From: Branchiostoma floridae
Taxonomy: Eukaryota; Chordata; Leptocardii; Amphioxiformes; Branchiostomatidae
Length of the DNA stretch: 60,000 nt
Reading direction: 5' to 3'
Assembly (NCBI RefSeq): GCF_000003815.2
Contig: NC_049995.1
Span: forward strand, 6,032,475-6,092,474
The notes under the pieces are model-generated. The model saw nothing but the letters and a program-made list of their open reading frames with translations. It did no database searches and was not told the origin of the DNA. The translations under genes and the position numbers were made by a program. Numbering within the stretch: position 1 is the first letter of the stretch; every line of letters starts with the position of its first letter. Shown piece after piece: positions 10,188 to 22,800 of the stretch.

Positions 10188-11095
10188 TTAACCCTATTCA
10201 AAGGGGGGGGGGGCTTTTGAGGCCTGCGCTAATTTTGATGTCCTATAACGCCAGAACGGCTTACGCTAGGACCACCAAATTTAATGAGTTTTCCTAAAAT
10301 ATCGTTGGCAATAATTTTACAAAATTACGAATTTTCAATTTTTTCGTGTTGCCATGGCAACCGTTTGTTACCAGGCAGTGTTGCCAAAAATCACTATTTT
10401 TCACATTTATTTGCTATATTACTGCTATTTTGTTACATAAATAAAATCTTATATTATTGAGCATATCTTTCATAATTATATATGCATAAATTATGCTAAT
10501 TTGATGAAGTCATCAGCCCAAAATCCAAGATGGTGGACCGTATGGAGAGATCAAGAATAACAAGCTAATTATGCCTTAAAATTTGTACTTCCTGGTATTT
10601 TTTCATAAAAAAAACATCTAAATTGCCCTTTGTGATAACTTGTTCCAAAAAAATTATTTTTTTAGAAATTCAAGGTGGTGGATATAATATGGCGGAGACT
10701 AACTCGTATCTTTGATGTGCATGACGTCATTTTATGACGTCATTTTGACGTCATTGATGTTGCTATTGGCAACGCAAGTCGTAATAAACATTATTATTCT
10801 GTAATCTGCACTTGTTGTTACATTTTTGTATCATAACTTGAAGTTTTCTTAGAATACCCTTTTTCATGGGTCCGACCAATATAATCAGATTGATGACGTC
10901 ATTATTACATCACCTTACGTCAGCGTAACGTCAAACGTCACATACTTGTTAGATATCATATCGATATCATGTTCTAACAATTTGGTGGCCTTACGGTACG
11001 TCGCGTTAGAGTTATAGGACTTAGAACTGGAGGGCCTCAAAAGCCCTCCTCCCCGGCAAGGGATGACCAAAAAAGCCCGGTCTGAATAGTGTTAA
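10188..11095. mobile_element. TTAA-type non-autonomous element, copy B
   Basis: Bounded by TTAACCCTATTCA and GAATAGTGTTAA, 908 bases, same family as copy A. It has a G-run just inside the left end (10203-10213), the palindrome GTTGCCATGGCAAC at 10348-10361, and three TGACGTCA sites within about 40 bases near 10720-10758. It has no open reading frame, so it must have been moved by a transposase encoded elsewhere. Confidence 0.7.
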
Positions 11096-11734
11096 TTTAT
11101 TGGACCGATTTCACTTTGTAACAAACAAAATCTATGCATTATGTGATAAATCAGCATCTAATTACGTTCATCATTGTGGGCAAAAAAGTCATAAATCGAT
11201 TCTTGAATTATTCTTTTTTAGAAAGAATTCCATGTCCAAAATAAGATAAGAGCCACTCTTATCAGACAAAAATGTATTCACCATTACATCATTATAACTG
11301 ATGTACCTACTTGCAAGTTGTTTTGACAACTATTAGATTGATGCATGCTGACTAACAGAAGTCTGAATAAAGCATTTGGAAAATGATTTGTGTTGTAAAT
11401 CATTGTTTCATTGTCTTCACTGTGTGTTTTTGTGAAATTGTATAGCAACTAGTGGCCATGACTATCGCTGTCATAAACATAAATTGATGTAAGATTTAGG
11501 GCAAACATCAAAAGAAACAAATTGAGTATACATTTGATGGTGTGGCTGGTTTAGTTATAATTTGTCGTTAGTTATTATACCCTGGCACCCCCTGCGAGAA
11601 TTGACTCTTCCAATGTTACCGGCATGTGAAATTAACAAGTACAAAAACACGCTCAAAATCACACATTATGGTCTCCAAATGGCTAACAAAACAACATCAC
11701 CAATTCTTACTGCGCATGCTGTAAAATTCGCAAA

Positions 11735-11830
11735 AAATATTTTGGAAACGGTCAGACGTGTTAGACTCCCATCCAGTGTCTTTCTTTAGTGACACTGCTG
11801 AAGTTTTTTGGAGAGATTATCTATATCCTA
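11735..11830 (-). mobile_element. Penelope-like element 3' end relic (copy 1)
   Basis: On the minus strand this matches the segments at 22826-22900 and 41516-41600. It carries GTGTCACT, a hairpin AGAC...GTCT (11763-11781), then CTGACCGTTTCC. Of the three copies only the one at 22.8 kb lies beside a GIY-YIG coding relic, which is what ties the segment to Penelope-like elements. The surroundings 11096-11734 and 11831-12530 are unassigned. Confidence 0.4.
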
Positions 11831-12539
11831 GCTGTGAATTGATGTGCAAAAGAGATTTATTTTAGCACTCGATGTCGACTGATTTGTTTTGTATATATTG
11901 CCGAATTCATGATTTCGTATACGCAAGCGATGGGATTTAGACTCGTATTGTGTGTGTGTCGCTATATTTAGCCTATTTTTTTTCTCATACAATTGTGGAA
12001 ACTCCATCTGTGGAAACTCCGCTTTGAGAACAGACATTTGGGCTGGTGGACAATAGGCACGTATCATTGAGCCCCCCTTGCATTTTATTGAATATTTGCA
12101 GCTCATAGTGACCTTTTCTGCAATAACTTCTTAATCTGCTAGGGGACAATTTTGATCCATGAAGCTAACCACTGTAATACTCATTAGGGATGCCTCTGTT
12201 AGGCCTCCATACCTATGTAGTTATGCCAATTTTACGAAATACTTATGAGTTTTATTGAACATAGTTACGAATTCTACCAAATCCATACGTGTTAATTTTA
12301 AGGTATACAAGCGTTCCTTACTATAATTAAACCCTGTCTAAATTCCGTGTTATTAGTATGTTACTAAGTCTGGCCATGGCAAGTAAATCTTATGAATCAC
12401 AATATGACATCTGTGCTTTAATTGTTGTCTGATTTTGAAACAAAATTCTGTTACCCTTCAGCGATTTTCAAAATTGAAAAAAAAAATGTTCTAAAAGTGC
12501 CGAGTGGTATGTATAAAACGTTTAGCAGGGTTGGCTGGC

Positions 12540-13830
12540 CTAACTTAGTTACCTTTGCCAGAATGGCTAAGGTTATGTTTTAGGCTTGTGAGTCTGTGTG
12601 TCTGTGTGTCTGTGTGTCTGTCTGTTAACAGCATAACTCGAGAAGCCTTTGATGTATCCCGATTATATTTGGTAGGTGGGTAGGGGTCGGGAAAACGAAG
12701 GTCAAGTTCGATAATGGGCCCCCTAGCGGCTTGCTAAGGTACTGCAGCAGAACCTCAATTTTTGATATCTCGTGTTCTGGACATGCTGTGGTTATGATTT
12801 TTTAGTGGTAGATAGCCCTTGGGGCAGAGAGTAAGTGCCGTAAGTTTGGACCCCCTAGCGGCTTGTTTGGAACTGCAGTCACCGATTTCCTTTCACGAGA
12901 ATAACTGGAGAACGTGTTGATGGATCGTCATGATTTTTGGTATGTAGATAGCCCAGGTAACAATGTACATAATGGAATACTGATTATGCAAATCAGCAAC
13001 TAATTTGCATAATTAATGAGGAAAGTTTATGAATCCACTGCATTTCACGATAGGACTTTCAAACTTGTCACATATATAGATGAGAAAGAGAGAAATATCA
13101 ATGCATATTAATTATGCAAATGATGGCCTCATTTGCATAATTAATGAGAAAATATGAACGTGTTGACGGATCGTCATGATTTTTGGTATGTAGATAGCCG
13201 AAGGGAAGACTTAACGTTACATGATGGAATTCTAATTGTGCAAATCGAAAGCTAATTTGCATAATTAATGAGGAAAGTTTGTAAATCCACTGCATTCCTT
13301 TATAGGACTTTTAAACTTGTCACATTTGTAGCTGAGAAAGAAAGAAATATCAATACATTATTAATTATGCAGATGATGATCTCATTTGCATAATTAATGG
13401 GAAAATATGAACGTGTTGACGGATCGTCATGATTTTTGGTATGTAGATAGCCTAAGTAAAAACTTACACAATGAGATACTAGTTATGCAAATTAACAGCT
13501 AATTTGCATAATTAATGACGGAAGTTGATAAATCCACTGCATTCAGTGATAGGACTTTCAAATTTGTCACATATGTAACTGAAAAAGATGGCAGAGAGTA
13601 AGAGGTGTATGTTTGGGTCCGCTAACGTCTTTCCTTGAACTGCAGGAGCCGGTTTCAATAAGGATGAAAGTATCATCATGATTTTTGGTATGCTGATGAC
13701 TTAAGTGATGCTTGATACAATTTAATATTATTATGTAAATAGGGATCTAATTTGTATGAGCAATGGGAACCAACTCCAGGCATATAAAATAAAATGTAAT
13801 GAGTAACACATTCTACATATTAAACAAACC
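12540..13830. repeat. Dispersed repeat with internal 250-bp tandem units
   Basis: Begins with a (TG/TCTG) microsatellite near 12590-12626 and includes units that start AACGTGTTGA at 12911, 13157 and 13410 (246- and 253-base periods; the third unit is partial). Each unit repeats TCATGATTTTTGGTATGTAG and ATTATGCAAAT/ATTTGCATAATTAATG. Related sequence lies at 52670-53100 (inverted), 43840-44100 and 58160-58620, so it is a transposon family, not a local satellite. Confidence 0.7.
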
Positions 13831-14675
13831 TGGTTTATTTGACAAAGGTATGTGTTCGTGGAACTCTAGTTTATTCTGTGTTGAGATGTGGTATTTAAAA
13901 TAACTGAAACTCTCCTCTGGAGTTCGGTATACATAGGGCAGATCAAAGTTTGCAACTGGTCTCAATACAGGACTTTGGGCAACATATTTACTGTGAGATA
14001 TGTAACGAGAAAGGAATTAACGATATATCTTTTATATCTGAAAAGAAGACACAAGGCGGTAGCAAGAAAATAGTGTAGTGTTTATTTGATTGATTCCGGT
14101 TTCTATAGCAACTGATTTTAAAGAGTGGTTTTCTCTCGTCACCGCTTGGTAACAATGAGATCAGTTGTTCCTCCTGAAGCGGTTCATGCAGCCATGGAAG
14201 GCACTAACACGCCCAAAGACTGACGGGTAGCTGGTGCTGCAGGTTTTTTGACCGAAGCTGGTCACCCCACTACATGGTACGCCCCGTTAAGTCACAGAAA
14301 ACAGAAAAGAGGGTGACCAGAGTCACACTGCAATTTAAAGTCATTATATACTATAAGTCCATTGGGGTTATCTTAGCATCGTAGCCTGGGAGCCATCATA
14401 AAATGCAAGTTCGGCTCTCTCTGATAGGCTGTGTAAATGTGACTTTCCCAGGAGTAGGGAACCATTAGAGTTTACTATACCCTACTTAATTAGACATAAA
14501 CTAGATAATGTCCACAAAGCTAGGTAAACCGATCAGTAGGAACATTTGCTGGAATAAACAGATTGACGGCGTTGTGAACAAAGCGGACAGGACTCAAGGC
14601 TTATAAAGACGGACTCGGAAGATATAAGCTCAAGAGTCATCAACGAGAGGGCGCTCCTCCAGTAAGCCTCAACGT
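13831..14675. other. Unassigned intergenic stretch
   Basis: I see no exon, RNA gene or clear repeat here. Part of 14500-14675 may be the more decayed 5' continuation of the retrotransposon relic that follows. Confidence 0.4.
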
Positions 14676-15032
14676 ACTAGACAAACTACAGGCAGTTCAA
14701 AGATAAGCAGCCATGTATGTACTAAGCCAGAATAATAGCATAATAGTAACATATCTATTGTCAGTCAAAGGAGAAAGCTCTCTTGAGTTGGCATGTTGTA
14801 CAAAATCCAGCATGACTCTGCCTAGTGCCCCATTATTAAGAGCAAATTAATCTCACCACCAACAAGGCAGAGGAGGGCGCATAGCCGACAACTGAAAATG
14901 ATATACACAAGAAACCAATACCGCATTGGTTCCTTTCTATCCAGGACAATTAGAGACTGGAACGCCCTTCAGTACAGTACCGTTGAGGCAGCGACTTTCA
15001 ACATCTTTAAGTCGCGGGCTGCCGCGGAATAA
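14676..15032 (+). pseudogene. Non-LTR retrotransposon reverse-transcriptase C-terminus (relic)
   Basis: One reading frame gives LDKLQAVQR, a stop, AAMYV, later MLYKIQHDSA, and then GSFLSRTIRDWNAL followed by a VEAATFNIFKSR tail and a stop at 15030-15032. L-x-K-x-Q-x-x-A and FxxRTIRDWN-x-L are typical of the end of LINE ORF2 in CR1/Jockey-like elements. In-frame stops and the missing upstream RT core show a 5'-truncated dead copy. Confidence 0.75.
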
Positions 15033-15254
15033 TCCAAGTCACTACAACCCCGGACAGCTCTATGGTGATGGACCATGCATGGAAAATGGACTAATGAGTT
15101 ACGGATCATGGATGACAGATGTAAACCGACGCGCATGCGCACCACTAAAAGCCATAATATTCTATACGTAGAGTGTGGGCTTTCACAGAAGAAGAGAAGA
15201 AGTCACATAATAATATCTCTTAGTTGGACTTCCTTTGAGCAGTGCAGTGTTTCT

Positions 15255-15507
15255 TGGCCAAATTTCGGTCTGAAATGGATATAAAACATTAGAACATTTC
15301 AACCATTTTTCTGAGAGTGCTTAGGGTTAGGGTTAGCTTTAAGGTTAGGGTAAGGGATAGGGTTAGGGTTAAGGTTATGGTTGGAGTTAGGGGTCGGTGG
15401 TAGAAAATTTGTTCCACAGGAATTCAGTTTTTTGACCATATTTCGGTCTAAAATGGAAAGAAAACATGAAAATTATAACCATTTTTCTGAGAGTGCTTAG
15501 GGTTAGG
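15255..15507. repeat. Interstitial telomere-like repeats in a duplicated segment
   Basis: TTAGGG and variants (TAAGGG, AAGGTT) fill 15321-15395 and recur briefly at 15496-15507. Both tracts follow the same 60-base flank (ATTTCGGTCTGAAATGG... and CATTTTTCTGAGAGTGC), so the block was duplicated in tandem about 177 bases apart. Vertebrate-type TTAGGG is also the amphioxus telomere repeat; here it is internal and degenerate. Confidence 0.7.
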
Positions 15508-15689
15508 ATTGATTTGATTTGATTTATTGGGCTGTATAATCATGAGAAATACAGCCAGTGCTACCCAACTAGCCGGAGGCTATTATCAAGGGCTAGGGTG
15601 ACGTGAACCAAATGTTTACATTCATAGCCCGTAGAGCTGCTCAAACAGCCCCCTGTTACTGTATAGAGCCCTAAGACCAATTTGTTTTG

Positions 15690-15992
15690 GGTGACGTGTC
15701 GTGTAACTGCTAGAGTGTTTAACTCCAGACCTTCGACATCCCGAGTTTGATATTCTTCTATGACGTTGTGGCCTTAGGAAAGGCACTTTGTTAATATTTT
15801 GCGTGTGACAAGCACTTCAAAAATCTACCCTCTTCTCCTGTTATTATAACACGGATCATGTTATCTGTATAGAAGGTTATACATATTGAAATGTGATGAA
15901 ACATTGTATTTACCGCACTGATCGCTTAGTAACAAAGTGATCACACAATGCACTGTCGTTATTATTACTGTCAAAGAAATTGTCATAAGGCG
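15690..15992 (+). mobile_element. tRNA-derived SINE-like repeat, copy 1
   Basis: The most diverged of three copies (with 17164-17478 and 19085-19370). It has a degenerate A box (GTGTAACTGCTAGAGTG) and B box (CGAGTTTGATATT), then the shared body GACGTTGTGGCCTT, GCACTTTGTTAAT and GAAGGTTATACAT. Confidence 0.6.
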
Positions 15993-16540
15993 ACTGTCAA
16001 AAAGACAAATGAGGTAACGTTGCGAAAGGTCGGGTGCATTTGTATACCACAAACATCATCTATCAGGAAAAAATACACGCATCTGGCAGTTCTGGAGTGC
16101 AATGCTCATTTTACTCGATTCTGTAAAATATATTTAAACGAATCGAACTAGATTGCAAGTCAAAGTATGAATAGGTTGCCGTCAAGCAATTATATTGTGT
16201 TTGGTTTGTTTGGTTTGCTACTAATGTTTGGTGCGTCACAAGCTATAGGCTTTGTCCGTCAGAGTGTGCTATTTCTGTGTTGAGGGGCGATGGATTCCTA
16301 ATGATTTTAACGTACTAGAACCGTGCCCTTTAGGAAAAGCGAAGTGTAGTAAAATTAGTACTAATGGAACGAACTGTTTATTTGGTTGAAGGTAGAATTG
16401 ATGTTGAAGCTTTGTCGGTCAGATTTTTCTTGCTTATTCTGCAAATGATCACTACCCAATTTTGCATTGGAATCATCTTATCCCTCATCAATAACGTTTT
16501 TTGAAAGTCTCTTCCTTTTGGAAATGAGGCAGTCCTTGGC

Positions 16541-16622
16541 AGGTGTGTGTGTGTGTGTTTGTGTTTGTGTGTGTGTGTGTGTGTGAGTGTGTTTGTGTGT
16601 GTGTGTGTTTGTGTGTGTGCGC
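16541..16622. repeat. (GT)n microsatellite
   Basis: Alternating GT with occasional TTTG interruptions over about 80 bases. It lies about 150 bases upstream of the probable first coding exon of gene 2. Confidence 0.95.
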
Positions 16623-16771
16623 AGTTCTTTCCTCCTGAAAAGAGCGGCCGTTAGCAGTAGGATTCTACGAGATATACACATTTTCTTTTAAAACAACACA
16701 GGGTACCGTTGCCTGAATTTGTCAGCAAAAACGAAGACACCATCCGCCCAGCCGGGCGCGGGTGTGGTGAG

Positions 16772-16826
16772 ATGGGGAGGACACTTGTGGAAGCCGTAAT
16801 CATCTGCTGGCTGATTTTTACCACAG
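16772..16826 (+). CDS. Probable signal-peptide first exon of gene 2
   Basis: ATG at 16772 opens [18 protein letters not shown] and is followed after one further base by a GTAGGG donor, giving a phase-1 exit. A short positively charged start, a hydrophobic core and small residues at the end are what a secretory signal looks like. The phase matches the first CUB exon at 26348, where the split codon becomes Val. The 9.5-kb intron is large but is filled with repeats. Another first exon within that intron cannot be excluded. Confidence 0.55.
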
Positions 16827-19800
16827 GTAGGGGCTGTACTCATTGTTAGTTTTGTAAATAGGCGGATTGAGAAAGACAAAGAGGAGAGAGGCCCTTAATT
16901 CAAATAAGTACACAAATGAAAAAAAACTTTTTTCAGCGGCATATTGCAATTGTTACACTGTGTCCAAGGGACTTGTAACACTTTCATAAAATAATAGTTT
17001 AATGAATACAGCTAGTATGTTTCTTTTCAGTAGATTTTAAAAAATACAGCATTTGTAAACTTCTAATCTTGACCAATGAACGGCAGTTAGTATAAGACAT
17101 ACAATTTGTTCTATATTTTACTTTGGTTCATATAATTATAGTTAGGTTAAATCAAAATATCAAGCGCCGTGTGTGATGCAACTAGTAGAATGCTGGGTTT
17201 AAAACTTCAAGTTCCCGAGTTCGATATTTGTCTCTGACGTTGTGGCCTTGGGAAAGCACTTTGTTAATTGTTTGGGTGTGACAATAACTCCAACAATGTA
17301 CTCTCATGTCTTGTTGTTATGAGGGCGAACAAAAGACGCGTCAAGCTATCTGTATGGAAGGTTATACATATGAATATTTGATGAAGCATTGTGCGTCACC
17401 ACACTGCTCCCGAAGTAAATGGTGCTCACACAATGTCCTGTTGTTACTAATAGTGCCAAAGAAAATGTCATAAGGCATTTTTTTGAGATACACATTTAGT
17501 TAAAGTAATGACAGAGGAGACTTGGAAATAGATTGAGATCGAAGAAAAAAACGTAAAGGTATCTGCGGATGTGTGTTTATAAATATTCGATTTTTTTAGA
17601 TATATTTGTACATTTATGCAATGCAATACGTGTGTTTGTAACGTGTGCGTATGTTTCTGTGTGTGAGTGTGTCTGTGTGTTTTCTCTGTGTGTGCGCACA
17701 AATATAAAAAAAAGAACAGAGAGAGTGAGCAATAGACGCGACAAAAATAATTTAATCTTTAATGCATGTCGTTGAAAAGGGCCAAGGCATCGTTGCTCAT
17801 ATATCTTACTGACACATATTGTGAAAATAAATATTTTTAAAAACACAGAGCATCACAAAAATCTAAATTATACCCCGAAATGCTTTTTATTTTCCTGCAA
17901 CTGTATTCATCCATGAAAACGCACACAGACATTATGTTTGTCCTGCGCCACCATTTTTAAGTATTACCTTTCTTCGGGGAAGACGTGTCTGATTTCGTAG
18001 TGAACGAGATTCTAAAGAGCTGTGAAGCACAGGGATCCCGAAACACCTCAGGAAAACCAGCAGAGATTTACCGCCTTATAGGAACAAACTCGACAAACAG
18101 GAGAATGGGCGAGTGGAGAAATACGGAGCGTGCAACAGTTTGTAACATAATGAATCGACTTTGTTCTTATTTCAAGCCTTGGAACTGAAAGGCATTTCAC
18201 GTACAAGTTTTACGTTGTTCAAATTCACTGTTCAAATTTATGTACTGAATAACAGTTGTTTTATAAAGGAATTTGTCGCTCCTACCCAACCGGAAACTTT
18301 ACTCTACTCTACTCTTGAATGGTTCAGTGTGGGTAGGCTATATGATGATAGGGTTAATGACCCGCCTGGTCCTCGGTATATATGGTGTCATAACGCCTGG
18401 TCCTTTGCTATAACCACTGAATAAAACCACCGAGTGAGCGAAGCGGAGCGGGTCATTAACCCTTAAATACATGGTTATTATGATGAAAATTTGATCTTAC
18501 ATTACATTCAATTTACACGGCGGTCGGTTGCTAGGGTATTCTTTTCCGTTTCTAGACTAGTTCGACAGAGGTTCGGGTTACAGGAGGTGTACTTTCGGCT
18601 AACCGTGAAATATCTAAAAATAATAAACTGCTTTTCGGAAGCCCTTTAAATTGACCAAACTCTTGATGGAACGCATGTGTCATCGAAAGTTCTCAATTAT
18701 TATATTTTTCGTCATCTATGAAGGAAATACAACTTTTTTGTTTCTGGGATTTTTTAAATTTTTAATTTAAAGCAAAGCTACAGTCGAAAACATGCGTAAA
18801 ATGACAATTTTCGACATACGTAAAATGACAATTTTAGCAATTAATTACCGATAATTCAAAATCCAAGGCATTTTTAAAAAATCCCCAAACCAGAAATCTC
18901 GGCAAAATTGTTGCCGTCATTTTGAGCTGTCATTGAGTTAAGTTGGACTCTTTTCGGCCGAGATCTTAAACGAAGTTTGCACGCATATCATGCAACACGG
19001 ATAGCGTTAGAGTGTAATTGATACAGGTGTAAACAGCACTTATAATATAATTCATATAATTGATATATGGCTAAATCATGATATCCAGCTCTGTGTGTGG
19101 TGTAACTGGTAGAATGTTGGGTTTGAAACATTCAAGTTCCCGAGTTCGATATTTGTCTCTGACTTCGTGGCCTTGGGAAAAGCACTTTGTTAATTGTTTG
19201 GGTGTGACAAGATCTCCAACAATCTACTCTCTTCTCTTCTTATTATGAGGGCGAACAAAAGACGCGTCAAGCTATCTGTATGGAAGGTTATACATATGAA
19301 AATTTGATGAAGCATTGTGCGTCACCGCCTTGCTCCCATAGTAACAAAGTGCTCACACTTTGTGTTGTTCATCTCCGCTATTCAACAGCGTTTAAAGGAC
19401 ATCTAATTTCAGACATTCTTTCGCGAAATCCATAATGACAACAAAAGCAAATACGCAAAGAACAAATTACGCCCATACAGACTGTTCAAATCCACCTATA
19501 ACGAATGAGAGTATCTTAAAATTCCGAACGAACGACAAAGATCTATTATCACCAAACTACGAATCAGCTGCCACAAACTCCGTGTTGAATCAGGGAGGCA
19601 CAACCGCACACCTCTGGAGCAAAGAATCTGTCAGTTCTGTAACCTGAACATTGTTTCTGTAACCTGAACATTATTTACGGTTTCAGACATCACTTTGATA
19701 ATAAACGTAACGTTTTTACTCTATCCTACAACAATAGTGAACTATAACCTCCTTGGTCCAACTAGTATTATCACAAAACATAAAAACGTTACGAATCAAG

Positions 19801-22800
19801 GGCCCCAAAGTGCATAGTTATTAACTTCCCTGCCAGAAAAAAATTTGTTTGTCATACAATGCTTCCATATATACATGTATTACTTTCATGCATATCCTAA
19901 TAAAGAACACATTCAATTGTCTACCCTACGCGTCACTGTTTTCTTTTCTGTTTATATAAACCAGGAGGACCCATCCTTAGGCTCCTTTAAACCTCCTTTA
20001 TGTAACTTGAAAACCTTTATTACATACTATTTGTATGTCTTATTTTCTAGTTCACTATCATGACCTTGTCGTGTATCGTTATATATCATGAATAGACACA
20101 GAAGTTCTTCGAAACTCCATAGGCTTTGATAGAAATTGTTTGTGTTTGCAGAAATCCTTCCAACAAATAGAATAATCATTTAACTACACCCTGTGTCTGA
20201 CCGGATAGCTAGACAATCAGAATGGTGCCATAACACCAACCCTTACATTTAATTTCAATATGTGTGTGTGCATTTTTCCTTTCTTGGGGGTGGCGGGATT
20301 TTTATAGTCAGTAAGACACGCGTGTCGCGTACCGACGCCATGTATTCAGAACAAAACGTTGCTTGTGTATTGGGGGAGGGGTGCGTTCAGGGGAAATAGC
20401 AGTTTATTAACGTCTGTTTCTTTCTAAAATACTGTTGTGTAGATTTTCACCCATGGGTATCTCATCCCCAAAGTTTAACAAACTTGCAAATTTGCTGCAA
20501 GATTCCACTGCCGTATCGGACATTATTCACAGAATTGGAACGTGCGTGTTTAGAACGCGCCTTTCCCCGCAAGATCAGTAAATAAGCAAACGGAACAGAG
20601 TGTTGCGAAATAAACATGTTGAACTGTCAAACATTTTGTTTCACTGTAATATCCTATAATTCATGCAGCATGGGCAAACTTTGAAATTTCTAAAGTCACT
20701 CTTCGGTACCGTAAGTTGAATATACACACGTTAACATTTTATCAAGATCATAAGCTTTGTTAATGCAAGAACTAAGATACAGAGATAGAAGTTTTTCGTT
20801 TCTTTATTCTGGGAATACTTTTATACTGTTTACTGTACCGTTTTCTTTTAAAAAGCATCGATAGCAATTATCACTTGAATACCCCTTCACGCAACCACTT
20901 CTCAAGACACGCAGTGTGCGGGTACCGCGAAGTACCGGACATGGTCATGCCCGGCAATGATTGGGGGTATTCAGCACCGGACACACCGTGGCTAGAAAAT
21001 CGTTTATACGACCCGGACATGTCAAGTTCCACGGTAGTGTAAGAAACCAAAAATTGTAAGAAATTCTAGTTTTCGTGCAGTGACGATTTTTTGCTCATAT
21101 AACCCCAAAACCCAATGGAAGTGGACTAAAAAGGTTGAAATGATTGTGTTTTGTAAGAAAAAAAATTGACGGAATTTGAGTAAAAATAACATAATGGCAT
21201 TGTCCGCCACCTTAGATTTTGACCCATAACGTCATCAAATTAGCATAAATTATGAATGATTTATTTGAAATTACACAGGATCTTAACCCTCAAGCACCCG
21301 ACCTTTTTTTGCGACTAAAATGACCGAGTGGGGTCCAAACGGACCCCAAAATGTTTTGTTCATAAAATCTCAGTTCCAATTCCTATCGGTGATCATTGTA
21401 CATACATTGCTTCGTCAATGTAAGAGGAATATTTTGACATGTTAAGGTGTTGCTAATTCCATCTCATTATCATAATTTATGCAAAAGATCAGAAGGACCA
21501 TGTTTTGCACTAAACCTCTTCTGACCAGAGACGGGAATTTTGAGGCCCTCAGCAACTTTTATGTCGCATAACTCATGAACGGCTGGTGCTAAAGCTACGA
21601 AACTTGGTAATATACCACAAAATATTGTTAACAAAATTCTTTGTCAATATAGTGAGTTTATCAATTTTGGGATTGCCATGGCAACGGAATTCTGACAGGC
21701 ATATTTTTGCCAAAATTTGTCAATTTTGATTTAAACAAGGTTTTCTTGGGAAATCATGCTTGTTTTCTGACAACAATAAAATTCTATGAAATTTAATGCT
21801 ATTTTCATGATCCAAAATTCATAATTTATGCTAATTTCATGACGTCATTAGTCAAAATCCAAGATGGCCGCCTTTAATAGCTAAATGACGTCATAATGTC
21901 GTCATAATTTATGGTGATGACACAGAAGTTTTTATGAGGATTTAGTTTTACATGTTTAGTATCATCTTAAAGTTTGGTGGTGATACAATAAGTAGTTAGG
22001 GAGTTAGACTCAAAAGTTTGTTTCAAAAGCTGCACTTTTTGGCTGGGGTCCATTGGACCCCAGACGGACCAATCACGGACTTTCTTTATAGCTTCCACAG
22101 TATTGTACAAATATTCATAAAAACTTAGGAAAATGTATAGAAGATATTGGCTGACAAAGTCACGGAAGGAATTTTTCTTCAGATTAAACATGTTCAAATG
22201 GTACTTCAAAATGTACGCCTGGGGTCCAAATGGACCCCACTCGGGTGTTTCAGGGTTAATTATAAAGATAAACAAGTTTGGTTTAGCAATAAACCTATGA
22301 GATCCCATAATTCAAACCGAAATTAGTAAATTTGGTACAATATGCCTGTTAGAAAATCATTGCAATGGCAACACGAAAAATCACAAACTGAATTTTTTTC
22401 AAAGAATTCTGGCTAACAATATTTTAGGAAATGTCACAAAGTTTCGTAGTCCTAGCACACGTCGGACTGGAGTTATATGACGTCAATTTTGGCGCAGGCA
22501 TTACCATGTTTGTCCTAGTTACAATTTTAAGCTCTGCTGTCAAAATACTCAGACCCTTCTCAATTATGAATATTTCTATGACCCCAGCACCTGTGTTGAT
22601 AGTTTATATAGTAAACATATGTTGAAGTTGTGGTATTATGTGATGTCTTTAGGAAAAATATCAGGAGTCACTTTTTATGGTTATAACTCGCCAGCATTTT
22701 CCACAGTACCCACTGTCCTGAGACTCGACCTGGACTCTATTTTGGTTCACGCTTCGTTGCTATCCGCCCTGTTACAATATCATCAAAATAAACATCTTCA

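Noticed and set aside
17468-17846. Histidine/threonine-rich minus-strand frames
   Set aside because: They are translations of GT-rich microsatellite-like sequence.
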